Shown here one piece after another: positions 18,934-27,998 of a stretch of DNA of 64,000 nt. Source of the stretch: Ruminococcus turbiniformis (GTDB taxonomy: Bacteria; Bacillota; Clostridia; Lachnospirales; Lachnospiraceae); contig NZ_JAJEQX010000008.1 of the NCBI RefSeq assembly GCF_020687545.1, forward strand, positions 1 to 64,000, read 5' to 3'. The notes below the pieces were generated by a model, which worked only from the letters and a program-made list of their open reading frames with translations, was not told where the DNA came from and ran no database searches. How positions within the stretch are numbered: position 1 is the first letter of the stretch; each line of letters begins with the position of its first letter. The position numbers and the translations under genes were made by a program.

Positions 18934-18962
18934 TTGACAATCAGACGCATCTGTATTATAAG
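18934..18962 (+). promoter_or_regulatory. Candidate promoter of the IMPACT-family gene
   Basis: TTGACA (18934-18939), 17-base spacer and TATAAG (18957-18962), about 65 bases before the start codon at 19027. Confidence 0.6.
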
Positions 18963-19026
18963 GTGAAGAGACAGTGCTGCCTTCCGGAAAAAGGCAGCGG
19001 GAAACTGCACATTAGGAGGAAAAGTC

Positions 19027-19689
19027 ATGGAATACCGTACAGTATACGGCAGGGCAGACGGGGAATTTACAATGAAAAAATCCAGATTTATCGCGGAAGT
19101 GATACCTGTTTCATCCGGAGAAGAGGCGATGGAGTGCCTGGAGGAAATCAGAAAACGGTACTGGGATGCCCGGCACCACTGCTGGGCCTATGTGACCGGA
19201 AGAAATCCGGTAAGTGAGCGATTAAGCGATGACGGAGAGCCGGCGGGGACGGCGGGAAAACCGATTCTCGAAGTGATAAGAGGGTATGGCGTGACGGATG
19301 TATTTGTAGTCGTAACCCGCTATTTCGGCGGGACACTGCTGGGAACGGGAGGACTTGTGCGGGCATACACTTCAGCAGCCAGAGAAGCGTTTGAAAACGC
19401 AAAGATTATCACGAAAATTTACGGGGTGAGAGTGAAGATTAAGACAGACTACACGGGGCTCGGAAAAATCCAGCATCTTCTCGCGCAGCGCGGCACCGCA
19501 CTGCTTGATACGCTTTATACGGACAGCGTTGAAATATATGCCCTGATTCAAAGCGGGGAGAAAAGCGCGGTGGAAAAAGAGCTTATGGAAGCGACGGGAG
19601 GCCGGGCAGTGATGGAAAAACTGGACGAATGCTGGTTCGCGGACACCCCGGACGGACTGAAGATTTATCCGAAGGAACCTTTGGTTTAG
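19027..19689 (+). CDS. YigZ/IMPACT family protein
   Basis: The 220-residue protein belongs to the UPF0029/IMPACT (YigZ, YvyE) family; its bacterial role is not settled, and a link to translation or proline dipeptidase-like activity has been suggested for relatives. Visible hallmarks are KKSRFIAEVIPV near the start, DARHHCWAYV, the SDDGEPAGTAGKPIL signature (about 67-81) and the TRYFGGTLLGTGGLVRAY block (about 97-114). A C-terminal DUF1949-like ferredoxin-fold half follows. TTAGGAGGAAAAGTC gives the start at 19027. It is a single gene with its own promoter. Confidence 0.9.
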   Translation: MEYRTVYGRADGEFTMKKSRFIAEVIPVSSGEEAMECLEEIRKRYWDARHHCWAYVTGRNPVSERLSDDGEPAGTAGKPILEVIRGYGVTDVFVVVTRYFGGTLLGTGGLVRAYTSAAREAFENAKIITKIYGVRVKIKTDYTGLGKIQHLLAQRGTALLDTLYTDSVEIYALIQSGEKSAVEKELMEATGGRAVMEKLDECWFADTPDGLKIYPKEPLV

Positions 19690-19709
19690 ACATAAAAACA
19701 GGGGTTCCG

Positions 19710-20732
19710 CTACATTTTAATTTGGGAAGCTTCCTGCATGGCGCGCCGATATATATCGATCATGCGATCGCACCAGACATCAAACCCGGGATCTTCCTTC
19801 TGATATTCCGGGTGGGCAAGGATATAGCGGATTGATTCCCCCACTCCCTGGTCAAAGCGGACATCTGCATGGAAGCCCGGAACAAGGCGCTTGATTTTGC
19901 TGTTATCAAATACTACGGAATTTGCCTTGTCGCCAGTCAGTGACGCGCGGTATTCCGGATTCGAAGCTGCAAGAAAGTCTACCGACATATGAACGATCTC
20001 GGGTGCTTTCCCGATATGGCGCCCGATGATTTCATATGCCTGATTCCAGGTAAGCGTCTCATCGGAAGTGATCTGCACGGCCTCACCGATCGCATGGAAA
20101 TTGCCCATCAGGCCGAGAAAAGCGCGTGCAAAATCAGTATTGTGGGTAAAGGTCCACAGAGAAAGACCGTCGCCGTGGATGATAACAGGCTTGCCGCGCA
20201 TGATTCGTGAGACAACTGGCCAGCCTCCGTTTCTGCCGTCCACTGCGACAGGAATCTTTGTACGGCCATAGGTATGGCTCGGACGGACAATTGTGACGGG
20301 AAATCCGCTTTTCCGATATTCATCCAGGAGGATGTTTTCACTGATGATTTTATTTTGTGAATAGGTCCAGTATGGATTGGACAATGGCGTACTCTCTGAA
20401 ATCAGATAATGGGAGCACGGCTTCTGATAGGCTGACGCGGAACTGATGTAAATATACTGATCCGTCCTGCCGGAGAACAGGCGGATGTCGCGCCGGGCCT
20501 GCCCGGGTGTAAAGCTGATGAAATTCGCAACCACGTCAAAAGATTCATCTTTCAGAGCCTTTGAAGCCTCCTCTTCCTCGTTGATGTCCGCATGGATTAC
20601 CCGGACATTCCCGGAAAGCTCGCATGCTGTCCGGCCGCGGTTAAGGAGTGTCAGCTCGATCCCCTGTCTGACAGCAAGCTCCGTAATTGCTGCGCTGATA
20701 GTTCCGGTTCCTCCGATAAATAGGGCTTTCAT
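19710..20732 (-). CDS. NAD-dependent epimerase/dehydratase family protein
   Basis: Extended short-chain dehydrogenase/reductase-like protein of 340 residues. The N-terminal dinucleotide motif is slightly degenerate (FIGGTGTISAAI in place of GxxGxxG). SASAYQ followed by a YSQNK segment provides the S/Y/K positions, and VTIVRPSHTYGR is typical of the family. The substrate is unknown; relatives act on nucleotide sugars or have lost catalysis. ATG 20732 is preferred over the longer frame because GGAGGATTTAATT precedes it. It converges with the IMPACT-family gene. Confidence 0.82.
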   Translation of the reverse strand: MKALFIGGTGTISAAITELAVRQGIELTLLNRGRTACELSGNVRVIHADINEEEEASKALKDESFDVVANFISFTPGQARRDIRLFSGRTDQYIYISSASAYQKPCSHYLISESTPLSNPYWTYSQNKIISENILLDEYRKSGFPVTIVRPSHTYGRTKIPVAVDGRNGGWPVVSRIMRGKPVIIHGDGLSLWTFTHNTDFARAFLGLMGNFHAIGEAVQITSDETLTWNQAYEIIGRHIGKAPEIVHMSVDFLAASNPEYRASLTGDKANSVVFDNSKIKRLVPGFHADVRFDQGVGESIRYILAHPEYQKEDPGFDVWCDRMIDIYRRAMQEASQIKM

Positions 20733-20765
20733 AATTAAATCCTCCTGCACATTTTCGGGAATACG

Positions 20766-20906
20766 CTGCCTTGCCTGAAAAACAAGAATTCAGGCGGCAG
20801 TCTGGGTACAGTAAAGGCCAGCGTCTCAAGACGCTGGCCCGTAAAACAAGGGATATCAGCCGCTCTGCCAGCTGTCTGTTTACAGACGGGGCGGCTTTCT
20901 TTTTTT
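20766..20906 (+). ncRNA. Candidate structured RNA with terminator
   Basis: Three consecutive hairpins are encoded: CTGCC...GGCAG (20766-20800), a perfect 11-bp stem GGCCAGCGTCT/AGACGCTGGCC (20816-20839), and AGCCGC...GCGGCT (20858-20896). The last is followed by TTTCTTTTTTT, a plus-strand terminator. Both flanking genes run on the minus strand, so the terminator serves no annotated plus-strand gene. Alternatives are the hpf 3' end or a leader of the epimerase gene, read from the minus strand. No clear promoter was found. Confidence 0.4.
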
Positions 20907-20933
20907 GGTTGTCCCTCCATCCTGTGTGTAAAA

Positions 20934-21491
20934 TCAGGAAAATTCCGGTTCAATCAGTCCGAAAGAGCCGTCTTTTCTTTTATATACAACATTGACTTCA
21001 TCCGTCTCGGCGTTGGAGAATACAAAAAAGCAGTGGCCGAGAAGCTCCATCTGGAGGCAGGCATCTTCCGGATACATGGGCTTGACGCCGAATCTTTTTG
21101 TGCGGACGATGCGGATCTCATCGTCTTCGGGGGAAGCCTCCTCGGATTCAATAAATTCTTTTTTGATGCTTCCGGCAGGAACAGACGCTGTGGGGTGTCC
21201 CTGATTTCTTGCGACCAGCTTGTTTTTATATTTGCGGAGCTGGCGCTCAATGATTTCCTCCACAAGATCAATGGAGACGTACATGTCACTGCTTGTCTGC
21301 TCGGAACGGATGAGATTGCCTTTTACGGGGATTGTCACCTCGATTTTCTGACGTTCTTTTTCCACGCTGAGCGTCACGTTGATTTCTGTTTCAGGAGTGA
21401 AGTACCTTTCAAGTTTTCCTAATTTCTGCTCAATTGCATCTTTGAGTCCGGCTGTCACCTCAATGTTTTTTCCACTGATGATAAAATTCAT
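20934..21491 (-). CDS. hpf: Ribosome hibernation promoting factor, long form
   Basis: Binds the 30S subunit and promotes 100S ribosome dimers in stationary phase. The 185-residue length, with an N-terminal RaiA/HPF fold (MNFIISGKNIEVTAGLKDAIEQ) and a C-terminal dimerisation domain (KRFGVKPMYPEDACLQMELLGHCFFVFSN split by a short linker from the first), is the long HPF of Firmicutes. ATG 21491 is chosen for AAAGGAG placed about 9 bases upstream; the frame extends further without a site. It appears to be a single gene, preceded by an AT-rich stretch. Confidence 0.95.
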   Translation of the reverse strand: MNFIISGKNIEVTAGLKDAIEQKLGKLERYFTPETEINVTLSVEKERQKIEVTIPVKGNLIRSEQTSSDMYVSIDLVEEIIERQLRKYKNKLVARNQGHPTASVPAGSIKKEFIESEEASPEDDEIRIVRTKRFGVKPMYPEDACLQMELLGHCFFVFSNAETDEVNVVYKRKDGSFGLIEPEFS

Positions 21492-21576
21492 GCTGTTCAA
21501 CTCCTTTTTGTTCATACTTAACATAAACATGTGTAAAATCTATGTTTATATTATGTAAATATTATAACATGCGGAG

Positions 21577-22194
21577 TCATTGTTGTATAGAACGAATCAC
21601 TTCAATTCGCGTTATTTTTCCGTCTCTCATCTTTGCGATGCGCAGACCGAAATCGGAAAAGTAAACGCACGCGCCGGTCCCGATATCCGCGCCCTCCTCA
21701 TTGGCTTTGGCAAGAAACACATCGAGAAGACTGTCGCTCTTTTCTTCATAGGGGATGGAAAGTCCGAACAGGCGGTTGACCTGGTACACTTTCTGGCTGG
21801 AGCGGAAGATCGTCTTGTCTGTTTCGTCAAAGGGTGAGAAGAGGAAACGTCTTGTGGCGAACAGAATGGCAATGGCGATGACGCCGAGCAGGCTGTTCAG
21901 CGGCGAAGAATGATCCACGATGATCTGTCTGGCGATGGCGAACAGGAGCACTTCAAAGACAGTGATCGGCGTGTGCAGGTAAAGCATGCGGATGAGCTCC
22001 ACTCCGATAATCAGGTTGAAGCATCCTGTCAGCAGATCATCATAGTTCGGGTAGATGGAGAGATTGGTGAGCGCATCGATGGAAACAGCCATGTCAAATG
22101 TCATAATGATGATTCCGCAGGCCAGCAGCACGGCAATGATGAACTCCAAAACTCTTGTAAGATAGGTGAGAAATAAGATTGCGTATTTTCCCAT
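21577..22194 (-). CDS. Membrane protein with CorC-like C-terminal domain
   Basis: The 205-residue protein has four hydrophobic segments in the first 130 residues, resembling the PsiE-type small membrane domain. The C-terminal part, beginning QVNRLFGLSIPYEEKSD and ending DGKITRIEVIRS, resembles the transporter-associated CorC/HlyC domain. Function is unknown; the combination hints at ligand-responsive membrane transport or signalling. ATG 22194 is chosen because GGGAGG lies 6 bases upstream. It follows typA on the same strand by 76 bases and may be cotranscribed with it. Confidence 0.6.
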   Translation of the reverse strand: MGKYAILFLTYLTRVLEFIIAVLLACGIIIMTFDMAVSIDALTNLSIYPNYDDLLTGCFNLIIGVELIRMLYLHTPITVFEVLLFAIARQIIVDHSSPLNSLLGVIAIAILFATRRFLFSPFDETDKTIFRSSQKVYQVNRLFGLSIPYEEKSDSLLDVFLAKANEEGADIGTGACVYFSDFGLRIAKMRDGKITRIEVIRSIQQ

Positions 22195-22270
22195 TTGGAC
22201 CTCCCTTGATTCGTAAATTTGGCCGGCGGAATCTGACACTTTCATTCTTTTCATGTACGGTTCTGTACTG

Positions 22271-24097
22271 TTATTTCATATTGCTGCGCTTGCGCATTCT
22301 TGAGTCGAGAATTTTCTTGCGGATTCGAAGAGAGATCGGGGTGACTTCCAGAAGCTCATCCGTGTCGATGAAATCAAGCGCCTGCTCCAGACTCAAAATC
22401 CGCGGCGGCGTAAGCCTTAAAGCCTCGTCCGCGCTGGAAGAACGGGTGTTGGTCAGGTGCTTTGTCTTGCACACATTGAGCTCGATATCCTCCGCTTTTG
22501 CGTTCTGTCCGACGACCATTCCGGCGTACACTTTCTCGCCGGGTCCTATAAACAGTGTACCACGCTCCTGCGCGCTGTACAATCCGTAAGTTACGGATTC
22601 GCCGGTCTCAAAGGCGATGAGGGATCCCTGTTTCCGGTACTGGATATCGCCCTTGTACGGCGCATAGCCGTCAAAGCTTGTGTTCAGAATACCGTTTCCC
22701 TTTGTGTCGGTGAGAAATTCACCGCGGTAGCCGATCAGCCCTCTGGCCGGGATGGAAAATTCAAGGCGTGTATAGCCGCCGTTGGAACGGCCCATGTTTT
22801 TGAGCTCGCCTTTTCTCTGGCCGAGCTTCTCGATCACCACGCCTGTGAATTCATCCGGAACGTCGATGTACGCGGTTTCCATCGGTTCGAGCTTTTTGCC
22901 GTTTTCGTCGGTATGGTAGAGAACTTCAGCCTTGCTCACCGCAAATTCATAGCCCTCCCGGCGCATGTTTTCGATGAGGACGGAAAGGTGGAGTTCTCCG
23001 CGCCCGGACACTTTGAAGCTGTCGGTGTTGTCCGTCTCTTCCACACGGAGGCTCACATCTGTGTTGAGCTCACGGAACAGGCGGTCGCGCAGATGACGGG
23101 ATGTTACATATTTGCCCTCCTGTCCGGCAAAGGGACTGTCGTTTACAATAAACTGCATGGCGATCGTGGGCTCAGAGATCTTCTGGAACGGAATCGCAAC
23201 CGGATTTTCCGGTGAGCAGAGAGTATCTCCGATGGAAATATCCGAAATGCCGGAGATGGCAACGATGGAGCCGATGGTCGCCTCCTTTACTTCCACCTTG
23301 TCCAGCCCGTCGAACTCGTAGAGCCTGCTGATCTTTACCTTTTCCTGTTTATCCGGATTGTGGTGGTTGACAAGGATCATATCCTGGTTCACGGAGATGG
23401 TGCCGTTGTCCACTTTTCCGATCCCGATCCGGCCTACATATTCATTGTAGTCGATGGTGCTGATCAGTACCTGGGTGGGGGCTTCCGGATCTCCTTCCGG
23501 CGCGGGGATATAGTCGATAATTGTCTCGAACAGAGGCTTCATGTCCGTTCCTTCTTCCGCCGGATCCAGTGACGCCACGCCTGTCTTTGCGGAGGCAAAC
23601 ACAAACGGGCATTCCAGCTGCTCGTCGGAGGCGCCCAGATCGATCAGAAGCTCCAGCACCTCGTCGATGACAGCCTCGGGACGTGCCTCGGGACGGTCGA
23701 TTTTGTTGATGCATACGATGACCGGAAGGTCGAGCTCCAGGGCTTTTCTCAGAACGAACTTTGTCTGGGGCATGGCGCCCTCGAAAGCGTCAACGACAAG
23801 GATTACGCCGTTTACCATCTTGAGCACGCGCTCTACCTCGCCGCCGAAGTCGGCATGTCCGGGGGTGTCGATGATATTGATTTTTGTGCCGTTGTAGTGA
23901 ACGGCTGTGTTTTTGGACAGGATGGTGATGCCGCGCTCGCGCTCGATATCGTTGGAGTCCATGACGCGCTCGGCAACCTCCTGGTTTTCACGGAACACTC
24001 CGCTTTGTTTTAAAAGTTCGTCGACAAGCGTTGTTTTGCCGTGGTCGACATGGGCGATAATCGCAATATTTCTTACATCTTCACGTTTTGTCTTCAT
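22271..24097 (-). CDS. typA: Translational GTPase TypA/BipA
   Basis: Ribosome-associated GTPase involved in 50S assembly and stress responses. The 608-residue product shows G1 [10 protein letters not shown]2 RERGITIL, G3 [11 protein letters not shown] and G4 [13 protein letters not shown]-like domains follow, and the family-specific C-terminal domain has [20 protein letters not shown] 24097 begins [20 protein letters not shown]; the upstream frame extension to 24211 lacks a binding site. All expected motifs are intact and length is normal. Confidence 0.97.
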   Translation of the reverse strand: MKTKREDVRNIAIIAHVDHGKTTLVDELLKQSGVFRENQEVAERVMDSNDIERERGITILSKNTAVHYNGTKINIIDTPGHADFGGEVERVLKMVNGVILVVDAFEGAMPQTKFVLRKALELDLPVIVCINKIDRPEARPEAVIDEVLELLIDLGASDEQLECPFVFASAKTGVASLDPAEEGTDMKPLFETIIDYIPAPEGDPEAPTQVLISTIDYNEYVGRIGIGKVDNGTISVNQDMILVNHHNPDKQEKVKISRLYEFDGLDKVEVKEATIGSIVAISGISDISIGDTLCSPENPVAIPFQKISEPTIAMQFIVNDSPFAGQEGKYVTSRHLRDRLFRELNTDVSLRVEETDNTDSFKVSGRGELHLSVLIENMRREGYEFAVSKAEVLYHTDENGKKLEPMETAYIDVPDEFTGVVIEKLGQRKGELKNMGRSNGGYTRLEFSIPARGLIGYRGEFLTDTKGNGILNTSFDGYAPYKGDIQYRKQGSLIAFETGESVTYGLYSAQERGTLFIGPGEKVYAGMVVGQNAKAEDIELNVCKTKHLTNTRSSSADEALRLTPPRILSLEQALDFIDTDELLEVTPISLRIRKKILDSRMRKRSNMK

Positions 24098-24312
24098 AGT
24101 TTTTCGCACTCTTTCTTTGGAACTGAAAAATAACTGCAACTTTTTTATTTTATCATAAAATCCGAAATTTACAAGGGTGCAAAAAATATGTCGGTGCTTC
24201 TCAGGAAACATGTCGAACGATTCCGCGCATACAGAGTTCTATCAGGCGGGCAAGGCTCATACATTTAGTAGTGACTCAAAAATACCGGTAAGAGGAAGGG
24301 AGAACTACAGTT

Positions 24313-24942
24313 ATGTCGGATAAGATTATTGAGAACAATCAGGTAACAGTCATTGGAGCGGTGGTATCGGAGTTTACATACAGCCACGAGGTATTCGGAG
24401 AAGGGTTTTACATGGTCGATATCCTTGTAAAGAGGCTGAGCAGTTCAAATGACACGATCCCGGTGATGGTATCGGAGCGGCTCATCGATGTGACGCAGGA
24501 CTACAGGGGAAAGAGCATTATGGTAACAGGGCAGTTCCGGTCGTACAACCGCCATGAAGAGCAGAGAAACAGGCTGGTGCTCTCAGTGTTTGCGCGGGAG
24601 ATCGAGTTTATCGACGAGGAGCCGGACGGGGCGAGGACGAATCATATTCTTCTGGAAGGGTACATGTGCAAGCGTCCGGTGTACAGAAAGACCCCTCTTG
24701 GGCGTGAGATCGCCGATCTGCTTTTAGCGGTGAACCGTCCATACGGAAAGTCGGACTATATACCGTGTATCTGCTGGGGGCGCAACGCCAGATACGCGGC
24801 AGGATTTGAAGTAGGAGAACATGTGCGGATTCTCGGAAGGATTCAGAGCAGAGAATATATAAAGAAGCTTTCCGAGACGGAGACGGAAACAAGGACCGCA
24901 TATGAGGTGTCGGTGAGCAAACTGGAGTGTATGGATGACTGA
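24313..24942 (+). CDS. SSB-like protein with two OB-fold halves
   Basis: The 209-residue protein resembles single-stranded DNA-binding proteins but seems to carry two OB-like halves. Residues about 8-95 run from NNQVTVIGAVVSEF to LVLSVFAREIEFI. Residues about 107-205 contain RKTPLGREIADLLLAVNRPY and YIPCICWGRNARYAAGF. It lacks the acidic DDDIPF-type tail of housekeeping Ssb. Such proteins are common in Clostridia; which step of DNA metabolism they serve is not known to me. It starts at ATG 24313 after AGGAAGGGAG. A hairpin at 24958 probably ends the transcript. Confidence 0.75.
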   Translation: MSDKIIENNQVTVIGAVVSEFTYSHEVFGEGFYMVDILVKRLSSSNDTIPVMVSERLIDVTQDYRGKSIMVTGQFRSYNRHEEQRNRLVLSVFAREIEFIDEEPDGARTNHILLEGYMCKRPVYRKTPLGREIADLLLAVNRPYGKSDYIPCICWGRNARYAAGFEVGEHVRILGRIQSREYIKKLSETETETRTAYEVSVSKLECMDD

Positions 24943-24957
24943 TCCTTAGTATGTTAA

Positions 24958-25001
24958 AAGGATATCATGTATTGAGATTCATTCTCTTATATGATATCCT
25001 T
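24958..25001 (+). terminator. Hairpin after the SSB-like gene
   Basis: AAGGATATCAT and ATGATATCCTT form a perfect 11-bp stem with a 22-base loop, followed by TATTTATAT. The U-tract is weak. Confidence 0.5.
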
Positions 25002-25004
25002 ATT

Positions 25005-25092
25005 TATATGATGCCAGCGGCAAAAGGCATGAACCGGCATGAGCTTGCTCATAAGCGGGAAAAGAGCCTGGGAACCCAGCATCATTTCATAT
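25005..25092 (+). promoter_or_regulatory. Structured region upstream of dapB
   Basis: ATATGATGC (about 25006-25014) pairs with GCATCAT...ATAT (25079-25092). It encloses ATGAGC/GCTCAT (about 25039-25052) and the tight CTGGGAACCCAG hairpin (25068-25079). It ends about 27 bases before dapB. It does not show the conserved lysine-riboswitch sequences. It may be a novel leader element or a member of the palindromic repeat class seen elsewhere in the window. Confidence 0.35.
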
Positions 25093-25118
25093 GTCATTGA
25101 GAAACAGGAGGGTACATT

Positions 25119-25877
25119 ATGATAAAAATGATGATGCATGGCTGCAACGGAAAGATGGGCAGGATGATCACGGAGATCGTAAGGAATGAGGAAAATGCGG
25201 TGATTGCTGCCGGCGTGGACTCCTACACAGGTATTGCAAATGACTATCCGGTGTTCGATTCTGTCGAAAAGTGCGATGTGGATGTGGACGTGGTGATTGA
25301 TTTTTCCAACGCAGGGGCAGTGGACGGCCTTCTTGACTACTGTGTGTCAAAAGGACTTCCGGTTGTTCTCTGTACAACCGGGCTTTCCGAAGAGCAGCTC
25401 CGGAAGGTGGATGAGGCTTCAAAGAAGATCGCGGTGCTGAAGTCTGCCAATATGTCTCTCGGAATTAACCTGCTTATGGGACTTCTTAAAAACGCGGCAA
25501 AAGTGCTGGCGCCTGCCGGATTCGATATCGAATTGGTAGAGCGGCATCATAACCAGAAGCTGGACGCTCCAAGCGGAACAGCGCTGGCTCTTGCGGATTC
25601 GGTAAACGAGGCGCTGGGAGGAGAGTACCGCTATGTATATGACAGAAGCCAGGTGCGCGCAAAGAGGGACAGTCATGAGATCGGGATCTCAGCGGTCCGC
25701 GGAGGCTCGATTGTAGGGGATCACGAAGTGATCTTTGCCGGCACGGATGAGGTGATTGAGTTCAAACATTCGGCTTATTCGAGAAGCGTGTTTGGAAAGG
25801 GTGCAGTGGAAGCCGGAAAATTCCTTGTGGGGAAGGAAGCCGGAATGTATGATATGAGCGATGTGATCGGACTGTAG
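25119..25877 (+). CDS. dapB: 4-hydroxy-tetrahydrodipicolinate reductase
   Basis: NAD(P)H-dependent step of lysine and diaminopimelate synthesis, needed for peptidoglycan and for spore dipicolinate. The 252-residue protein begins MIKMMMHGCNGKMGRM, carrying the GxxGxxG-type motif in GCNGKMG. It contains the substrate-binding and catalytic block VERHHNQKLDAPSGTAL (about 140-156) and ends normally. AACAGGAGGG precedes ATG 25119. No dapA lies beside it; it is followed by fbp after 119 bases containing a hairpin. Confidence 0.97.
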   Translation: MIKMMMHGCNGKMGRMITEIVRNEENAVIAAGVDSYTGIANDYPVFDSVEKCDVDVDVVIDFSNAGAVDGLLDYCVSKGLPVVLCTTGLSEEQLRKVDEASKKIAVLKSANMSLGINLLMGLLKNAAKVLAPAGFDIELVERHHNQKLDAPSGTALALADSVNEALGGEYRYVYDRSQVRAKRDSHEIGISAVRGGSIVGDHEVIFAGTDEVIEFKHSAYSRSVFGKGAVEAGKFLVGKEAGMYDMSDVIGL

Positions 25878-25892
25878 TCCCGGACAGGGAAA

Positions 25893-25955
25893 CGCAGAAC
25901 AGCCGCCGTGCCTTTTTCAATGCCCGAAACAGAAGGAATGCGGGGATGTTCTGCG
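25893..25955. repeat. Palindromic element between dapB and fbp
   Basis: CGCAGAACA (25893-25901) and TGTTCTGCG (25947-25955) are perfect inverted arms around an imperfectly paired interior. There is no U-tract. It may be an RNA structure in the dapB-fbp message or a decayed palindromic repeat. Confidence 0.5.
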
Positions 25956-25996
25956 GGAGCGGAAGGCCCCGGAGGGGCAGGAGGGAAAAAGGAAAT

Positions 25997-27949
25997 ATGA
26001 GAGAACTGAAAACAAGATACATGGAGCGCCTGTCTGACCTGTATCCGACCATTGCGTCGGCGTCTACAGAGATTATCAACCTGCAGGCCATTCTGAATCT
26101 TCCGAAGGGAACCGAGCATTTCCTGACGGATATCCACGGAGAGTACGAGGCGTTTTCCCATGTGCTTAAAAACGGATCCGGATCTGTGAGGAGGAAAATC
26201 GAGGATGTGTTCGGAAATACGATGAGTGTGAGGGACAAGCAGTCTCTTGCGACTCTGATCTATTATCCGAAGGCGAAGATGGACATGGTAAGGCAGACGG
26301 AGACGAACATGGAGGACTGGTACCGCGTCCACCTCTATCTGCTCATCGAGGTGAGCAAACGCGCGGCCAGCAAGTATACGAGATCCAAGGTGAGGAAGGC
26401 GCTTCCGAAAGACTTTGCCTATGTGATAGAGGAGCTGATTACGGAGAAGCCGGGAGTGAATGACAAGGATTCCTATTATAATGAGATCATCTCCACGATC
26501 ATAAGAATCGGACGGGCAGAGCAGTTTATTGTGGCGATCTCGGAGCTGATCCAGCGGCTGATCGTAGATCACCTGCATATTCTGGGAGATATATATGACA
26601 GAGGGCCGGGCCCGCATATTATCATGGACAAGCTGATGAAGTATCATTCGCTGGACATTCAGTGGGGAAACCATGACGTGCTCTGGATGGGAGCAGCGGC
26701 GGGACAGAAGGGATGCATCGCGAACGTCATCCGTATCTGTGCCCGGTACGGCAACCTGGATATTCTGGAAGACGGATACGGGATCAATCTTCTGCCTCTT
26801 GCCACATTTGCGCTGAGAGAATATAAGGATGATCCGTGCACCTGCTTCAAACTGAAAGTGCCGGAGCGGCCGGATTCCCAGGAAATGCAGATGAACCTGC
26901 GGATTCACAAGGCGATCTCCATCATTCAGTTCAAGGTGGAGGGGCAGATCATCCGGAGGAGAAAATCATTCGGCCTGGAAAACCGCGCTTTACTCCACAG
27001 GATTGATTATGAGAAAGGAACGATTCTTCTCGACGGAAAAGAGTATCAGCTTCTGGATACGAATTTCCCAACAGTGGATCCCTCCGATCCCTATGCGCTG
27101 ACCGAAGAGGAAGAAGAGATTATGGAGCGGCTTGAAAACGCGTTCACGGGATGCGAAAAGCTGCAGGAACATATGAGACTTCTCCTCTCGAAGGGAAGTC
27201 TGTATAAGGTTTACAACAACAATCTTCTGTATCACGGATGTGTGCCGCTTACAAAAGACGGAGAGATGAGGGAGACCGAAGTGTACGGGAAGAAGTACAG
27301 GGGAAAGGCACTGTATGACGCCCTGGAGACCTATGTGCGGAAAGGCTTTTTCGCGCTGGATGAGAAAGAGCGGACCGAGGGAAAGGATATTATGTGGTAT
27401 ATCTGGCTTCACCCCGATTCCCCGCTTTTCGGCAAGGACAAAATGGCTACTTTTGAGCGGTATTTCCTTGCGGAGAAAGAAACCCACGGCGAGAAAAAGA
27501 ATGCCTACTATTCCATGCTGGAGGATGAGAAGGTTGTGAACGGCATTCTGCGGGAGTTCGGACTGGATCCGGAAGAGGCCCATATCATAAACGGCCATGT
27601 GCCGGTGAAGAAAAAGGACGGCGAGAGCCCGATCAAATGCGGGGGCAAGGTGATGGTGATCGACGGCGGATTTTCCCGCGCTTACCAGAAACAGACCGGG
27701 ATTGCGGGATATACGCTTATCGACAACTCATACGGCCTCCTGCTGGTGGCCCATGAGCCTTTTGAATCGGAAGAGGCTGCCATTGAAAAGGAAAGCGACA
27801 TTCATTCCGAGCTTATGGTTGTAAAGAGGGTTGTCAAGCGCAGGCTTGTCGGCGACACGGATACCGGACGGATACTGAAAGAACAGGTGCAGGATCTGGA
27901 ACGTCTGCTGGAGGCGTACCGAAACGGTGAAATTACGGAAAAGCTGTAG
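25997..27949 (+). CDS. fbp: Fructose-1,6-bisphosphatase, class III
   Basis: Gluconeogenic phosphatase giving fructose-6-phosphate. The 650-residue length is characteristic of the large Firmicutes class III enzyme. Metallophosphoesterase motifs are visible: TDIHGEYEAF (about residues 38-47), GDIYDRGPG (about 197-205) and GNHDVLWMG (about 223-231), with a late INGHVPVKKKDGESP block. ATG 25997 follows GGGAAAAAGGAAAT; the frame extends upstream without support. A sigma factor gene begins 49 bases later, so they may share a message. Confidence 0.95.
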   Translation: MRELKTRYMERLSDLYPTIASASTEIINLQAILNLPKGTEHFLTDIHGEYEAFSHVLKNGSGSVRRKIEDVFGNTMSVRDKQSLATLIYYPKAKMDMVRQTETNMEDWYRVHLYLLIEVSKRAASKYTRSKVRKALPKDFAYVIEELITEKPGVNDKDSYYNEIISTIIRIGRAEQFIVAISELIQRLIVDHLHILGDIYDRGPGPHIIMDKLMKYHSLDIQWGNHDVLWMGAAAGQKGCIANVIRICARYGNLDILEDGYGINLLPLATFALREYKDDPCTCFKLKVPERPDSQEMQMNLRIHKAISIIQFKVEGQIIRRRKSFGLENRALLHRIDYEKGTILLDGKEYQLLDTNFPTVDPSDPYALTEEEEEIMERLENAFTGCEKLQEHMRLLLSKGSLYKVYNNNLLYHGCVPLTKDGEMRETEVYGKKYRGKALYDALETYVRKGFFALDEKERTEGKDIMWYIWLHPDSPLFGKDKMATFERYFLAEKETHGEKKNAYYSMLEDEKVVNGILREFGLDPEEAHIINGHVPVKKKDGESPIKCGGKVMVIDGGFSRAYQKQTGIAGYTLIDNSYGLLLVAHEPFESEEAAIEKESDIHSELMVVKRVVKRRLVGDTDTGRILKEQVQDLERLLEAYRNGEITEKL

Positions 27950-27998
27950 GCCTTCGACAGAGGAACAGGCTGCAGACAACAAAGAAAGAGAAGGAATC

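Noticed and set aside
20890-21580. raiA-motif RNA beside hpf
   Set aside because: The roughly 85 bases upstream of hpf are too short and AT-rich for that motif, and the hairpins at 20766-20906 lie downstream of hpf.
24211-24217. Spo0A box (TGTCGAA) upstream of typA
   Set aside because: A single 7-base match is expected by chance in 64 kb and no promoter partner lies nearby.
25001-25118. Lysine riboswitch upstream of dapB
   Set aside because: The conserved L-box core sequences are not present and the region is too short for the five-helix junction.
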